Part shown: in pieces, positions 1 through 8,997 of the stretch
Layout of the letters: each line of letters begins with the position of its first letter
Numbering within the stretch: the first letter of the stretch is position 1
Assembly (NCBI GenBank): GCA_051861445.1
Contig: JBHYCS010000001.1
Coordinates: 1-64,000 of the forward strand
DNA: 64,000 nt
Reading direction: 5' to 3'
From: Parasediminibacterium sp051861445
GTDB taxonomy: Bacteria > Bacteroidota > Bacteroidia > Chitinophagales > Chitinophagaceae
Made by a program: the position numbers and the translations under genes
The notes under the pieces: generated by a model
The model's database searches: none
What the model saw: only the letters and a program-made list of their open reading frames with translations
What the model was told of the DNA's origin: nothing

Positions 1-167
1 TTAACTAATGAAAAAAGTCTACTTTTAAACTGTACTAAAAATGGGAGGCCTTCATTGTGAAGAAATTTCTGTGAATAAAAAAATATTCACAAAAAAACGG
101 TAATAAAATGTTGATTTTATTTATTCCATAATACAATCTTACAATTGAATAGGAGAGTTATCGATAC

Positions 168-204
168 AAAAAAAGCTACCTCATTAAGTGAAGTAGCTTT
201 TATA
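168..204 (-). terminator. Hairpin terminator after the 162-residue gene
   Basis: A stem of about 8 to 10 bp (AAAAGCTAC paired with GTAGCTTTT) lies just past the stop codon of the minus-strand gene at 222-710. It is followed on the minus strand by a T-rich tract. The left 221 bases of the window otherwise hold no gene I can support. Confidence 0.6.
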
Positions 205-221
205 ATATAAAACTTACTAAT

Positions 222-710
222 TTAAGCTTCTACCAAAACAGGCTCAAGTGTTTTTTCATGTTCGAACACAGTAGAAGGAATTTCAATAGTATTAATTAAT
301 TCTTCCTCCAATACATTGGCAAATGCCTCAAAATAGGCTATTACATCTTCTCTTTTATTTCTACTCAACCATCTAAATCCACCTTCTAATTTATCTAATA
401 CCTTTCTATCTTCTAAGTACTCTATGTTGTGTATATCAGTTGGTGTTAAGCCCAATTGTTGCAATTTGGTTAATAGTAAAGTTACAGGTGCGTTTGTTGC
501 AGGGCAATAATCTTCTGCCAATTCTGTCCATTCTCCTATACCTGTTTGTGCGTAGGTTAAAATTTCTTCTTTTGTTAATTGAGTTACTACTTGTAAAAGG
601 TTGCCACAGTTACATGCCCCATGATTTCCCCAAGCATAATGTGCACCGTTTTTTAAACGATTAGCTGTTTCTCTTAATGCATCTATCAATACAAAATTTG
701 CATGTGCCAT
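222..710 (-). CDS. Conserved hypothetical protein, 162 aa
   Basis: I do not recognise a named domain. The protein is soluble, with no signal peptide or membrane segment. The N-terminal third contains a Cys/His/Gly-rich patch (NHGACNCGN, about residues 29-37) and one further Cys at about residue 69, so a metal or cofactor site is possible but unproven. The C-terminal half is acidic and mostly helical in character, ending in a run rich in Glu and Val. It is a single-gene unit: it starts with an ATG at 710 and has its own hairpin terminator. It looks like a lineage-restricted Bacteroidota housekeeping protein. Its function cannot be deduced from sequence. Confidence 0.7.
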   Translation of the reverse strand: MAHANFVLIDALRETANRLKNGAHYAWGNHGACNCGNLLQVVTQLTKEEILTYAQTGIGEWTELAEDYCPATNAPVTLLLTKLQQLGLTPTDIHNIEYLEDRKVLDKLEGGFRWLSRNKREDVIAYFEAFANVLEEELINTIEIPSTVFEHEKTLEPVLVEA

Positions 711-820
711 AAGTACTTGTTTTAATAAATAACAGATAAAATAATTGAATTGTTTTAAAATTAGTTCTCCTATTTTAAATAAAATAGCACTGTTTAATAA
801 GCAATTGTAAATAGGATGAA

Positions 821-1117
821 TTAGTTTAACTGAACAGCAGGTAAACGATAATGTTGACTATCGAAAACAAACAGTTCTTCAATTTCGTAGGTCCAATATT
901 TGTAAAGGGGAGATTTTGAAAGATAAGTATCGGCTTCAGCTTTTGTTTCACAGTTTAGCGTAATCCAGCTTGTTTGCGATTCCATGCTTACGGCATAACA
1001 ATCAATGATGCCTTTATTCATTAAGTAATTAATATAAGTACGATGTGGAGGAACAAGTGTCATGAAGCCTTCATCCATACTAAATTTAATAATTGCTTGA
1101 AATTTTTGCATAGCCAT
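821..1117 (-). CDS. YCII / muconolactone-isomerase-like small protein, 98 aa
   Basis: This is a short alpha/beta protein with the pattern of dimeric ferredoxin-like folds of the YCII or muconolactone delta-isomerase type. An opening beta strand (FQAIIKFS) is followed by a helix containing PPHRTYINYLMNKG, then a second strand (CYAVSM) and a segment resembling an active-site-proximal helix (KAEADTYLSKSPLYKYWTYEIEEL). There is no signal peptide. It is monocistronic. A Met at residue 3 could be the true start. The family assignment rests on fold pattern only, and no substrate can be predicted. Confidence 0.6.
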   Translation of the reverse strand: MAMQKFQAIIKFSMDEGFMTLVPPHRTYINYLMNKGIIDCYAVSMESQTSWITLNCETKAEADTYLSKSPLYKYWTYEIEELFVFDSQHYRLPAVQLN

Positions 1118-1232
1118 TTAATTTACTTATTTAATAATAGCAAGTATAGTGCTACAGGCTTTCAACTGGCAAATTAGCAATCTTGCTTCTAAGATACAGA
1201 TGTTATTTCATTATTTTGTACATTAATTTAAG

Positions 1233-1568
1233 ATGATGATTAAAACAATATCGCTGCTTATTCTATCCAATGTATTTATGACGTTTGCATGGTATGGGCA
1301 TTTAAAACAAACAGGTATTCCTTTATGGAAAGCAATTTTAGTAAGTTGGGGTATCGCTTTTTTTGAATATTGTTTAATGGTTCCTGCCAACAGGTCAGGT
1401 TTTGCAGATGGAATGAATGGATTTCAATTAAAAATTACCCAAGAAGTTATTACGTTGGTTGTATTTACCATTTTTGCGGTTTGGTATTTAAAAGAACCAT
1501 TTAAAATTAATTATTTAATCAGTTTTGCACTTGTTTTAGGTGCTGTTTATTTTGCTTTTAAAAAATAA
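1233..1568 (+). CDS. DMT family membrane protein (DUF486), 111 aa
   Basis: This small integral membrane protein has four predicted transmembrane helices (about residues 4-20, 28-47, 70-86 and 91-109). It matches the DUF486 group of the drug/metabolite transporter superfamily in length and in the central PANR-G motif followed by a QLK-TQE segment. It may act in small-molecule efflux as an oligomer, but no substrate is known for the family. It is transcribed alone toward the convergent pyruvate kinase gene, and the two share a hairpin terminator region. Confidence 0.8.
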   Translation: MMIKTISLLILSNVFMTFAWYGHLKQTGIPLWKAILVSWGIAFFEYCLMVPANRSGFADGMNGFQLKITQEVITLVVFTIFAVWYLKEPFKINYLISFALVLGAVYFAFKK

Positions 1569-1596
1569 AAAAGCCCTTCTTTTTTAGGAGAAGGGC
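1563..1596 (-). terminator. Hairpin terminator for pyk, shared convergent site
   Basis: An 8-bp perfect stem, GCCCTTCT (1573-1580) paired with AGAAGGGC (1589-1596), lies between convergent genes. On the minus strand it is followed by a long T-run, as expected for an intrinsic terminator of pyk. It could also slow plus-strand transcripts. Confidence 0.75.
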
Positions 1597-1618
1597 AATG
1601 TAAAAATAGGAGCAAAGC

Positions 1619-3109
1619 TTACTCAACTTTGGTTATTTTAATCATATTGGTATGTAAATGTAAATGAACAGGTGTACTACCAGTATTTACTACAATATCA
1701 CCAGCTTTTAAATGACCTCTATCTTTTAAAATACTGATTTGGTCAGAAATAATATCGTCGATATTGCTTTCTTCATCGTAGTAAAAAGCTCTAACACCCC
1801 AACTTAAACTCAATTGATTCACCAATGTTTTTTCTTTGGTAAATACATATAAAGGAGAGTGTGGTCTAAAGCTACTAATTGCAAACGCTGTATAACCACT
1901 TTGAGTCATACAAATTAAACCTTTAGCAGTAACGTCAGCAGCCAATTTACAAGCATTGTAACAAACGGCATCGCTGTAAAAAGAAGGAGAATGTGGTTGT
2001 GGTTTTAAATCGTCTTCACGGTTATAACGATATTCTTTTTGTTCAACTTCCAAAATAATTTTACGCATGGTTTCTACAACCAAAGTTGGGTGTTGACCAG
2101 CAGCAGTTTCACCACTCAACATTACTGCATCTGCACCTTCTAAAACAGCATTAGCAACGTCGGTAATTTCACTACGATTCGGTTTTACCCTGTCAATCAT
2201 GCTTTCCATCATTTGTGTAGCCACAATTACTGGTTTTGCACGGTGAATACATTTGCGTATTAATTCTCTTTGAATTAAAGGAATTCTTTCAACAGGTAAT
2301 TCTACTCCTAAATCGCCACGAGCCACCATTATTGCATCACTTTCAACAATGATATCTCTGATGCATGTTAAAGCTTCTGGTTTTTCTATTTTAGCTATAA
2401 TTTTCGTTTTGCTTTTCTTTTCGTCTAGCTTACTACGTAAAATTACAATGTCTTTAACGCTACGTACAAAGCTTAGGGCAACCCAATCGCATTTTTGTTC
2501 AATGATAAATTCTAAATCTATCAAATCTTTTTCTGTAAGTGCAGGTAAAGAAATTTTAGTATCTGGTAAGTTAATTCCTTTTTTCGAAGACAAAATGCCA
2601 CCTAAAGTAACTTGTACTTTTACATTTTTCTCTTTGGTAATGTCTACAACTTTTACTTCTATTTTACCATCATCAATTAAAATAATGTTTCCAACACGTA
2701 CGTCGTCGGCAAGATTAGGATACGAAACGTAAATTTTTTCAAAATTACCTACACATTTTTCGTTTGTAAACGTAAGAATATCGCCAACTTTTAAATCGAG
2801 TGCATTGTTTTCAATTTCTCCAACACGTAGTTTAGGACCTTGTAAATCGGCTAAAATAGAAACATTGTACGATTCAGCAGCATTAATAGCTCTGATATGG
2901 TTTATAATTTGGGCTTTATCTTCATGAGTGCCATGAGAAAAATTTAAACGAAATACGTTTACGCCAGCTCTTACAAGGTCTAATAATTTGTCATAAGTAT
3001 CGCAAGCAGGGCCAACAGTGGCTACAATTTTTGTTCTTTGTGGTGTGTGGTGAATAGCCACCTCTTTATTGGTAGGCTTATTTAAATACTTATCTACTTT
3101 TTTACTCAT
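1619..3109 (-). CDS. pyk: Pyruvate kinase
   Basis: This enzyme converts phosphoenolpyruvate plus ADP to pyruvate plus ATP, the last step of glycolysis, in the cytoplasm. At 496 residues it is full length with a short N-terminal extension. Visible hallmarks are RLNFSHGT near the N-terminus (substrate and K+ binding), AKIEKPEAL with the catalytic Lys, and MVARGDLGVELP followed by the ATQMMESM segment of the A domain. The C-terminal domain is present. It lies 60 bp downstream of pfkA on the same strand, so the two committed steps of glycolysis are neighbours, although a weak hairpin sits between them. The start is the ATG at 3109. Confidence 0.98.
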   Translation of the reverse strand: MSKKVDKYLNKPTNKEVAIHHTPQRTKIVATVGPACDTYDKLLDLVRAGVNVFRLNFSHGTHEDKAQIINHIRAINAAESYNVSILADLQGPKLRVGEIENNALDLKVGDILTFTNEKCVGNFEKIYVSYPNLADDVRVGNIILIDDGKIEVKVVDITKEKNVKVQVTLGGILSSKKGINLPDTKISLPALTEKDLIDLEFIIEQKCDWVALSFVRSVKDIVILRSKLDEKKSKTKIIAKIEKPEALTCIRDIIVESDAIMVARGDLGVELPVERIPLIQRELIRKCIHRAKPVIVATQMMESMIDRVKPNRSEITDVANAVLEGADAVMLSGETAAGQHPTLVVETMRKIILEVEQKEYRYNREDDLKPQPHSPSFYSDAVCYNACKLAADVTAKGLICMTQSGYTAFAISSFRPHSPLYVFTKEKTLVNQLSLSWGVRAFYYDEESNIDDIISDQISILKDRGHLKAGDIVVNTGSTPVHLHLHTNMIKITKVE

Positions 3110-3148
3110 AATATGTGTTTGTTTGTATTTAGTTATTTATTTATGAAT

Positions 3149-3178
3149 TAAAAAGCCAACTAACAACAATTAGCTGGC
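3149..3178 (-). terminator. Weak hairpin terminator between pfkA and pyk
   Basis: GCCAACTA (3155-3162) pairs with TAGCTGGC (3171-3178) with one wobble, and a T-run follows on the minus strand. The right arm overlaps the last codons of pfkA. It may terminate pfkA partially, giving some read-through into pyk. Confidence 0.45.
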
Positions 3179-4156
3179 TAATATTTTTACAATTTTCATC
3201 CATTCTTGACCAATTTTTTGTTTTTGTTTAACGGCACTGTCAAGTGGTGTATAGTGAATTTTATTGTTGATTACACCAACCATCACATTGTGTCGGCCAA
3301 CCATTAAACTTTCTACAGCATAATAACCCATATGGCTAGCAATTAAACGATCGTTACAGCTAGGTGATCCACCTCTTTGAATATGACCTAACACACAAAC
3401 ACGAACATCTGCCTGAGGAATTCTTTCTTTTACAATTTTTGCTACTTCTTCAGCTCCACCAAATTCATCACCTTCTGCAACAACAATTAAATTCACTAAT
3501 TTTTTTCTTCTTTCTTTTTCTGTTAAAGAAGCAATTAATTCTTCAATATCTGTTTTTGTTTCCGGAATTAAAATGTTTTCAGCACCTGTTGCAATTCCGC
3601 TATGTAAAGCAATGTAGCCAGCATCTCTACCCATTACTTCCACAATAAATAAACGGTCGTGGGCATCCATGGTGTCTCTAATTTTATCAATCGCTTCAAC
3701 AGCTGTGTTTACAGCAGTGTCAAAGCCAATGGTAATATCGCTACCAGCAATGTCTTTATCAATTGTACCGGGTAAACCAATACAAGGAATATCGTACTCG
3801 TTACTAAACTTTTGAGCTCCTTTAAAGCTACCATCACCACCAATTACTACTAAACCATCAATACCATATTTCTGTAAAGTGTCGTAGGCTTTTTTTCTAC
3901 CTTCTGGCTCATAAAACTCCATACAACGAGCCGTTTTTAAAATGGTACCGCCTCTTTGTATAATGTTAGCAACACTTCTACCTGTCATAGGTACAATTTC
4001 GTCTTCTAACATACCTGCATACCCTCTCATAATTCCATATACCTCTAAACCGTAATAAAGCCCTGTTCTCACAACGGCTCTTACGGCAGCGTTCATTCCG
4101 GGAGAATCGCCCCCTGAGGTTAGAACACCTATTTTAGTTACTTTTTTCTTGTTCAT
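3170..4156 (-). CDS. pfkA: ATP-dependent 6-phosphofructokinase
   Basis: This enzyme phosphorylates fructose 6-phosphate to fructose 1,6-bisphosphate, the committed step of glycolysis. At 328 residues it is the normal length for bacterial PfkA. Visible motifs are LTSGGDSPGMNAAVRA near the N-terminus (ATP binding), GGDGSFKGA at about residues 107-115, PGTIDKDI with the catalytic Asp, DTAVNTA, and VEVMGRDAGYIA (fructose 6-phosphate binding). The Gly-Gly-Asp-Gly pattern indicates ATP rather than pyrophosphate as donor. It is first in the pfkA-pyk pair and starts with an ATG at 4156. Confidence 0.98.
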   Translation of the reverse strand: MNKKKVTKIGVLTSGGDSPGMNAAVRAVVRTGLYYGLEVYGIMRGYAGMLEDEIVPMTGRSVANIIQRGGTILKTARCMEFYEPEGRKKAYDTLQKYGIDGLVVIGGDGSFKGAQKFSNEYDIPCIGLPGTIDKDIAGSDITIGFDTAVNTAVEAIDKIRDTMDAHDRLFIVEVMGRDAGYIALHSGIATGAENILIPETKTDIEELIASLTEKERRKKLVNLIVVAEGDEFGGAEEVAKIVKERIPQADVRVCVLGHIQRGGSPSCNDRLIASHMGYYAVESLMVGRHNVMVGVINNKIHYTPLDSAVKQKQKIGQEWMKIVKILAS

Positions 4157-4265
4157 TCGTAAAATAAATTGCTTGCTTGTTGATTAAACCAAGTTTCAAA
4201 TGTAAGCATTTGCTTTAAATTAAATTCACAACTTGTGCAATGCAATAATTTTGTAATGTTGAATC

Positions 4266-5153
4266 ATGAAAATATTAATTACCGGATCAAATGGTTTTTT
4301 AGGGCAACATTTAAGTTTATATCTTTCTCAAAAACAATTTCGTGTAATTGCAGCTAGTAGGGGAAACAATCGATTAATTACTGAGAATAATTTTTTATAT
4401 GTATCGGTAGATTGTACCCAAGAAAACGATGTATTGAATGTTGTAGTGAAGCATCAACCAAATGTAATTATTCATAACGCTGCCATGAGTAAGCCAAATG
4501 AATGCCATGATAACCCTGCAGAATGTGTGCGACAAAACATTTTGGCTACCCAAAATTTAATACTAGCTGCAAAAGCTGTTAACAGCTATTTTATATATGT
4601 GTCTACAGATTTTGTTTTTGGAGAAAATGGACCCAATTCTGAAAATAATGTTACAGGACCTTTAAATGTATACGGAAATAGTAAATTAATAGCTGAACGT
4701 TTGGTAGAAACAAGTGGTTTATCTGCTGCAATTATGCGTCCATCATTTATTTACGGGCCAATATTAGCAGGAATGAGCCCAACATTTATTCATTGGATTC
4801 AACAAAGCTTAATTGAAAAAAAATCTATAAAAGTGGTGAATGATCAAATGCGAACACCTACTTATGTGTACGATATTTGTGAAGGAATTTATAGGATGAT
4901 TCACCAAAAGTTTGAAGGAACGATTCATTTAGCTGGAAAAAATGTAGTAACACCTTATGAATTGGCATGTAAAGTGGCTGAAGTTGCAGCATTAGATAGT
5001 TCATACATTCAAAAAGTAACTTCTGAAACTTTTGTAGAAAGAGTGTTGAGAGCAAAAAAATCTGGATTAAGAATTGATAAAGCCATTGAGGTTTTAAAAT
5101 ATAACCCTATTGATTTTGAAGAGGGGATACGCTTGAGTTTGTTGCGAAAATAA
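4266..5153 (+). CDS. NAD(P)-dependent sugar-nucleotide reductase of the SDR/RmlD type
   Basis: This is an extended short-chain dehydrogenase of 295 residues with an N-terminal Rossmann motif (GSNGFLGQHL), a VSTDFVFG segment and the catalytic YGNSK (Tyr-x-x-x-Lys) near residues 139-143. The pattern is closest to dTDP-4-dehydrorhamnose reductase (RmlD) or related NAD-dependent epimerases that act on nucleotide sugars. No other rhamnose pathway genes are nearby, so the substrate is open. It is divergent from pfkA, stands alone, and ends at a strong hairpin shared with dapB. Confidence 0.8.
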   Translation: MKILITGSNGFLGQHLSLYLSQKQFRVIAASRGNNRLITENNFLYVSVDCTQENDVLNVVVKHQPNVIIHNAAMSKPNECHDNPAECVRQNILATQNLILAAKAVNSYFIYVSTDFVFGENGPNSENNVTGPLNVYGNSKLIAERLVETSGLSAAIMRPSFIYGPILAGMSPTFIHWIQQSLIEKKSIKVVNDQMRTPTYVYDICEGIYRMIHQKFEGTIHLAGKNVVTPYELACKVAEVAALDSSYIQKVTSETFVERVLRAKKSGLRIDKAIEVLKYNPIDFEEGIRLSLLRK

Positions 5154-5189
5154 AAAAGCGTTGAATGTTAAAAGGTCAACATTCAACGC
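5150..5189 (-). terminator. Strong bidirectional terminator between the SDR gene and dapB
   Basis: A perfect 12-bp stem, GCGTTGAATGTT (5158-5169) paired with AACATTCAACGC (5178-5189), lies between convergent genes. The minus side has a clear T-run, so it terminates dapB best. Confidence 0.8.
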
Positions 5190-5209
5190 ACATAAATAAA
5201 AGATAAAAA

Positions 5210-5926
5210 TTATAAACCTAATACCTGTTTCATATTGTAAATGCCTTTTTTGTCAGCAATAAATTCTGCTGCTAAAACGGCTCCACCTGCAAAACCCATT
5301 CTATTGTGTGCTGTGTGTGTAATTTCAATATCGTCAATGGCAGATTGGTATTTAATTGTATGTGTTCCTGGTGCAGGATCTATTCTTTCGCTAATGATTT
5401 CTAATTCATCTACATTATCACTGATATGATTTACCCAATTTTTTTTCTGTGTAATATGTTGTAATACTTGTTCTGCAAGTGTAATTGCGGTGCCACTTGG
5501 TGCGTCTTTTTTTTCTGTATGATGAATTTCTTCAAGCATTACATTATAATCTGTATGCTTGCTCATTAATTTTGCTAAATAAGTATTTAACTCGAAAAAT
5601 AAGTTTACACCAATGCTGTAATTGCTTGCATAGACCAATGCTCCATTTTTTTGATTACATAAAGTTTCAATGGTATTCCATTCTGCTAACCAACCTGTGC
5701 TGCCACAAACAACTGGTATGCCTGCTTCTAAACATTTAGTAAGGTTTTGTACGGCACTGTGTGGACTTGTAAATTCAATAGCTACATCACATTGTTGTAA
5801 TTTTTCGGCAGTAAAATCTTCTGGATTATGAATATCTAATTTTAAAGCAATGGTATGTCCTTTTTCTACTGCTATGGCTTCAATGGCTTTACCCATTTTT
5901 CCGTATCCAATTAATGCAATTTTCAT
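5210..5926 (-). CDS. dapB: 4-hydroxy-tetrahydrodipicolinate reductase
   Basis: DapB performs the NAD(P)H-dependent reduction of hydroxy-tetrahydrodipicolinate in the diaminopimelate/lysine pathway, which feeds peptidoglycan. At 238 residues it has the usual Bacteroidota length. The N-terminal Rossmann motif GYGKMGKAI, the catalytic and substrate-binding segment EIHHTEKKDAPSGTA (about residues 132-146) and the C-terminal GFAGGAVLAAEF are visible. It lies downstream of parA, parB and a DUF5683 gene on the same strand. I know this order as a conserved Bacteroidota cluster, so co-transcription is likely. Confidence 0.97.
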   Translation of the reverse strand: MKIALIGYGKMGKAIEAIAVEKGHTIALKLDIHNPEDFTAEKLQQCDVAIEFTSPHSAVQNLTKCLEAGIPVVCGSTGWLAEWNTIETLCNQKNGALVYASNYSIGVNLFFELNTYLAKLMSKHTDYNVMLEEIHHTEKKDAPSGTAITLAEQVLQHITQKKNWVNHISDNVDELEIISERIDPAPGTHTIKYQSAIDDIEITHTAHNRMGFAGGAVLAAEFIADKKGIYNMKQVLGL

Positions 5927-5969
5927 AAATAAGTAGGGTTAAAAGTATGATGATGAATGATGAGATTTG

Positions 5970-6710
5970 TTAGCGAGCCAAACTGCTTTTTTTATGTGAA
6001 GGATTTTTAAAACTAAGTGTTAAGCCAACATTTGGCGATTTGGTTACAGGATTGTATGATGGCTGTACATTTAAACTTAAATCGTCGCTGACATCGAAAG
6101 ATTTTAGGTGTCCAAAAACAGTAGCATCTATTACATTAACACCCCAAAGTACCAAAAACCAAAAGACAGAATAATCTCTATCTCTTCGAAAAGCATTTCT
6201 ATAAGTTTGTAATGAACCTAAACTTAAACCTGCAATTTCAGGATCTATTTTAAAATAATCGGTGCTATCTCTTCCTAGATTTGCTGGTAATTGAGCTTTA
6301 TATCTTGCTTCGTAAGCAAACTTTGTTTTTTTGTAATAATTGTTGTTGTAAACAAATGTAAATACAGGAATACTTAGGGCTCCATATACCAATGGAATTT
6401 TCCAATATTCTTTGTTGTAAGCTTGTCCCCATCCTGGAATTAATGCAGACCTACGAGTTGCAATTTTTGGATCGTGTTTTTTAATGGAATTGCTTGTGTC
6501 TTTTTGTTGCAGCGATTTGCTTTTATTAATTTTTTGTTGCTTTTTTAAACTATTGGATGTGTCTGTTATTGGCTGAATAAGCTGTGTTGATTGTAGCGTT
6601 TCTTTCTCTGATTGTGCAAACGAATAATTAACCAAACAAAATTGTAATAAGCAAACACAAAAGAGCATTTGATAAACTTTTTTGTGTGTTAGTGCTTGAA
6701 TTTGCTGCAT
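5970..6710 (-). CDS. DUF5683 domain-containing exported protein
   Basis: This is an exported protein with a hydrophobic signal segment ending at SFAQ, followed by a Gln/Lys/Ser-rich low-complexity linker. A conserved region then begins RRSALIPGWGQAYNKEYWKIPLVYG, the signature I associate with DUF5683. Two further hydrophobic segments (VYGALSIPVFTFVY and YSVFWFLVLWGVNVIDATVFG) suggest inner-membrane anchoring. An in-frame opening runs back to 6809, but I chose the Met at 6710 because it gives a normal signal peptide with a basic N-region. It sits between parB and dapB, as in many Bacteroidota. Its role is unknown. Confidence 0.75.
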   Translation of the reverse strand: MQQIQALTHKKVYQMLFCVCLLQFCLVNYSFAQSEKETLQSTQLIQPITDTSNSLKKQQKINKSKSLQQKDTSNSIKKHDPKIATRRSALIPGWGQAYNKEYWKIPLVYGALSIPVFTFVYNNNYYKKTKFAYEARYKAQLPANLGRDSTDYFKIDPEIAGLSLGSLQTYRNAFRRDRDYSVFWFLVLWGVNVIDATVFGHLKSFDVSDDLSLNVQPSYNPVTKSPNVGLTLSFKNPSHKKSSLAR

Positions 6711-6814
6711 AAAGTGATGTTGTACAAGAGTGCGACGCCACTGAAGTTGCATAGATTTACTACTGTTGACTACCCAAAAAAAACATTGTATCATGTTGTT
6801 TTGTAACAAATTAT

Positions 6815-7735
6815 TTAGCTTACGACTACATTCATTTGGTCGAGGATTTTATTTAATTCTTCTAACGAAAAATACTCTAAAGTAATGCTACCTTGACCGT
6901 TTTTATTGTGTACCATTTTTACTTTGGTACTGAAATGAGAGGCTAAATTATCTTCAATTTTTTTATAGGCAGCTGGCAAATTATTATTTGTGGCAGGTTT
7001 AACAGTTGGCGTATCGTTTTTAAATAGTTTACGCACCAATTCTTCTGTTTGACGAACGCTTAAGCCTTTATTTTTAATTTCATTGAAAGCAAATAGTTGT
7101 CTATCTACTGTATCAATATTAATTAACGCTCTTGCATGACCCATACTTAAACTTCCGTTACGAACAGCGGTAAGAATATCTGGTGGCAATTTTAGTAAAC
7201 GAATGTAGTTGGTTACTGTACTACGTTCCTTGCCCATACGTTCTGCGACTTGTTCTTGTGTGTAGTTTAATTCTTCCATCATACGTTTATAACTTAAACC
7301 AATTTCTATGGCGTTTAAGTTTTCACGTTGTAAGTTTTCTAACAAAGCCAATTCTAGCAATTCTGCATCGTTGGCACTACGAATGTAAACCGGCACATCT
7401 TTTAAACCTGCAATTTTACTAGCTCTAAATCTACGTTCACCTGCAATTAATTGGTATTTTCCGTTAGCAAGTTTGGTAACAGTTAATGGCTGAATAATAT
7501 CATGAATGGCAATAGAAGCAGCCAATTCGTTTAAAGCTGTTTCGTCGAAATCTCTACGAGGTTGCTTTGGATTTACAGAAATTTCGTCTATTGCAACTCT
7601 TGTAGAACTCGTAACTTGTTCTACCACTTCGTTTTTTAGTTTACCTTCTGTAGTTTGTAATTCTGTATCAATATTTTGAAGTAAAGAACGAATGCCTTTA
7701 CCTAATAAATCTTGTTTTAATTTAGGAGCTGCCAT
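6815..7735 (-). CDS. parB: Chromosome-partitioning protein ParB
   Basis: ParB is a CTP-dependent DNA clamp that loads at parS sites and works with ParA in chromosome segregation. At 306 residues it carries the ParB/sulfiredoxin-like nuclease fold with NPKQPRRDFDE and the GERRFRASKIAG box (about residues 118-129). The helix-turn-helix contains TQEQVAERMGKERSTVTNYIRLLKLP, and a C-terminal dimerisation region follows. It lies 72 bp downstream of parA, so the pair is almost certainly one operon. I did not find a convincing parS palindrome in this window. Confidence 0.97.
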   Translation of the reverse strand: MAAPKLKQDLLGKGIRSLLQNIDTELQTTEGKLKNEVVEQVTSSTRVAIDEISVNPKQPRRDFDETALNELAASIAIHDIIQPLTVTKLANGKYQLIAGERRFRASKIAGLKDVPVYIRSANDAELLELALLENLQRENLNAIEIGLSYKRMMEELNYTQEQVAERMGKERSTVTNYIRLLKLPPDILTAVRNGSLSMGHARALINIDTVDRQLFAFNEIKNKGLSVRQTEELVRKLFKNDTPTVKPATNNNLPAAYKKIEDNLASHFSTKVKMVHNKNGQGSITLEYFSLEELNKILDQMNVVVS

Positions 7736-7807
7736 AATTTATTTATGAAATTGGTGCATACAAAGCAGATATACTATCGATGATTTTGCTTTGTACAAAT
7801 GGTTCTT

Positions 7808-8608
7808 TTATTCTAGAATTCTTTCTTCGTTCGTCATTTTTGTCATCTCATTTTTTTGCAAAATTTCTTTTGCAAGGTTGAGATAATTGGTGGTTCCTTT
7901 GCTTTCTGCATCGTACAAAATAACTGGTTTTCCAACGCTTGGAGCTTCACTTAAACGAGTATTTCTATGAATAATAGTTGCAAAAACCATATCATCAAAA
8001 TGTCTTCTAACCTCACTTACTACTTGATTGCAAAGTCGTAATCTTCCATCGTACATCGTCATTAAAATACCTTCAATTTGTAATTCAGGATTTAACCTAC
8101 TTTGAACAATCTTTACAGTATTTAACAATTTACCCAAACCTTCTAGTGCAAAAAACTCACATTGAACAGGTACAATTACACTATCAGAAGCAACCAAGGC
8201 ATTTACGGTGATTAAACCCAAAGAAGGAGAGCAGTCGATAATGATAAAATCGTATTTATGTTTAACAGATGATAAAATGTTTTTCATTACATTTTCTCTG
8301 TTCGGATAATTAATCATTTCAATTTCTGCACCAACTAAATCTATATGGCTTGGCAAAACATCTAAATGTGGAATTTCACTTTTTAAAATTACATCTTCTG
8401 CTTTAGCATTGTTTACCATACAATCGTACAAACTATTGGTAACGTTTTGTAAATCGAAGCCTGTACCTGTAGTACTATTTGCCTGAGGATCTGCATCTAC
8501 CAATAAAGTATTGTATTCTAACACAGCCAAACTTGCAGCAATATTAATAGCAGAAGTAGTTTTGCCTACACCACCTTTTTGATTTGCGATTCCAATAATT
8601 CTTGCCAT
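7808..8608 (-). CDS. parA: Chromosome-partitioning ATPase ParA (Soj type)
   Basis: This ParA/MinD-family ATPase drives segregation of ParB-bound origin DNA. At 266 residues it has the deviant Walker A motif KGGVGKTTSAINIAASLA at residues 10-27, the VDADPQANST box, and the Walker B-like FIIIDCSPSLGL segment (about residues 121-132). It lacks the N-terminal helix-turn-helix found in plasmid ParA proteins, which supports a chromosomal Soj-type role. It is the first gene of the parA-parB-DUF5683-dapB cluster and starts with the ATG at 8608. Confidence 0.97.
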   Translation of the reverse strand: MARIIGIANQKGGVGKTTSAINIAASLAVLEYNTLLVDADPQANSTTGTGFDLQNVTNSLYDCMVNNAKAEDVILKSEIPHLDVLPSHIDLVGAEIEMINYPNRENVMKNILSSVKHKYDFIIIDCSPSLGLITVNALVASDSVIVPVQCEFFALEGLGKLLNTVKIVQSRLNPELQIEGILMTMYDGRLRLCNQVVSEVRRHFDDMVFATIIHRNTRLSEAPSVGKPVILYDAESKGTTNYLNLAKEILQKNEMTKMTNEERILE

Positions 8609-8940
8609 ATATTTTTTCCTCCAATCTGAATATTTACAGAAAGTTTTTTGTTGTTAGCTTTTATAAAGAGCAAATATGATAACTCGTTTTTGCTGTTTTT
8701 ACAAAAATCGTAGAAATTAAGCACAAAAAATAGATTCTACTTAAAATCTACCCACAATAAAAGCACAAGTTGGCAAATGTAAAAGATTACGGAAGTATTT
8801 ACAAGTTGATTATTGAAATAATGGAAAATCTTAGATGAGAACTGTGGAATTGGAATGATATACAATTAAAGCATTTTATGTTCATTATAATAGACCATTA
8901 AATCAAGCTGGAATACATATAAATATTAAGTTAAATAATA
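8609..8940. other. Intergenic region upstream of parA
   Basis: About 330 bases with no open reading frame worth reporting on either strand. The part next to parA must hold its promoter. A minus-strand near-match to the TAnnTTTG element (CATATTTG on the minus strand, near 8675) is the best candidate. Nothing else stands out. Confidence 0.5.
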
Positions 8941-8983
8941 AAAACAAAACAGCCATCTCCGTTTTTGAAGATGGCTGTTTTAC
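8941..8983 (-). terminator. Strong hairpin terminator after the UPF0173 gene
   Basis: A 13-bp stem, AAAACAGCCATCT (8946-8958) paired with AGATGGCTGTTTT (8969-8981), is T-rich on the minus-strand exit. It lies 15 bases past the stop codon of the gene at 8998-9678. Confidence 0.8.
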
Positions 8984-8997
8984 CATTTCATTAAACA

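Noticed and set aside
3364..3648. Leu-rich plus-strand frame opposite pfkA
   Set aside because: It is antisense to pfkA and a product of codon bias on the other strand.
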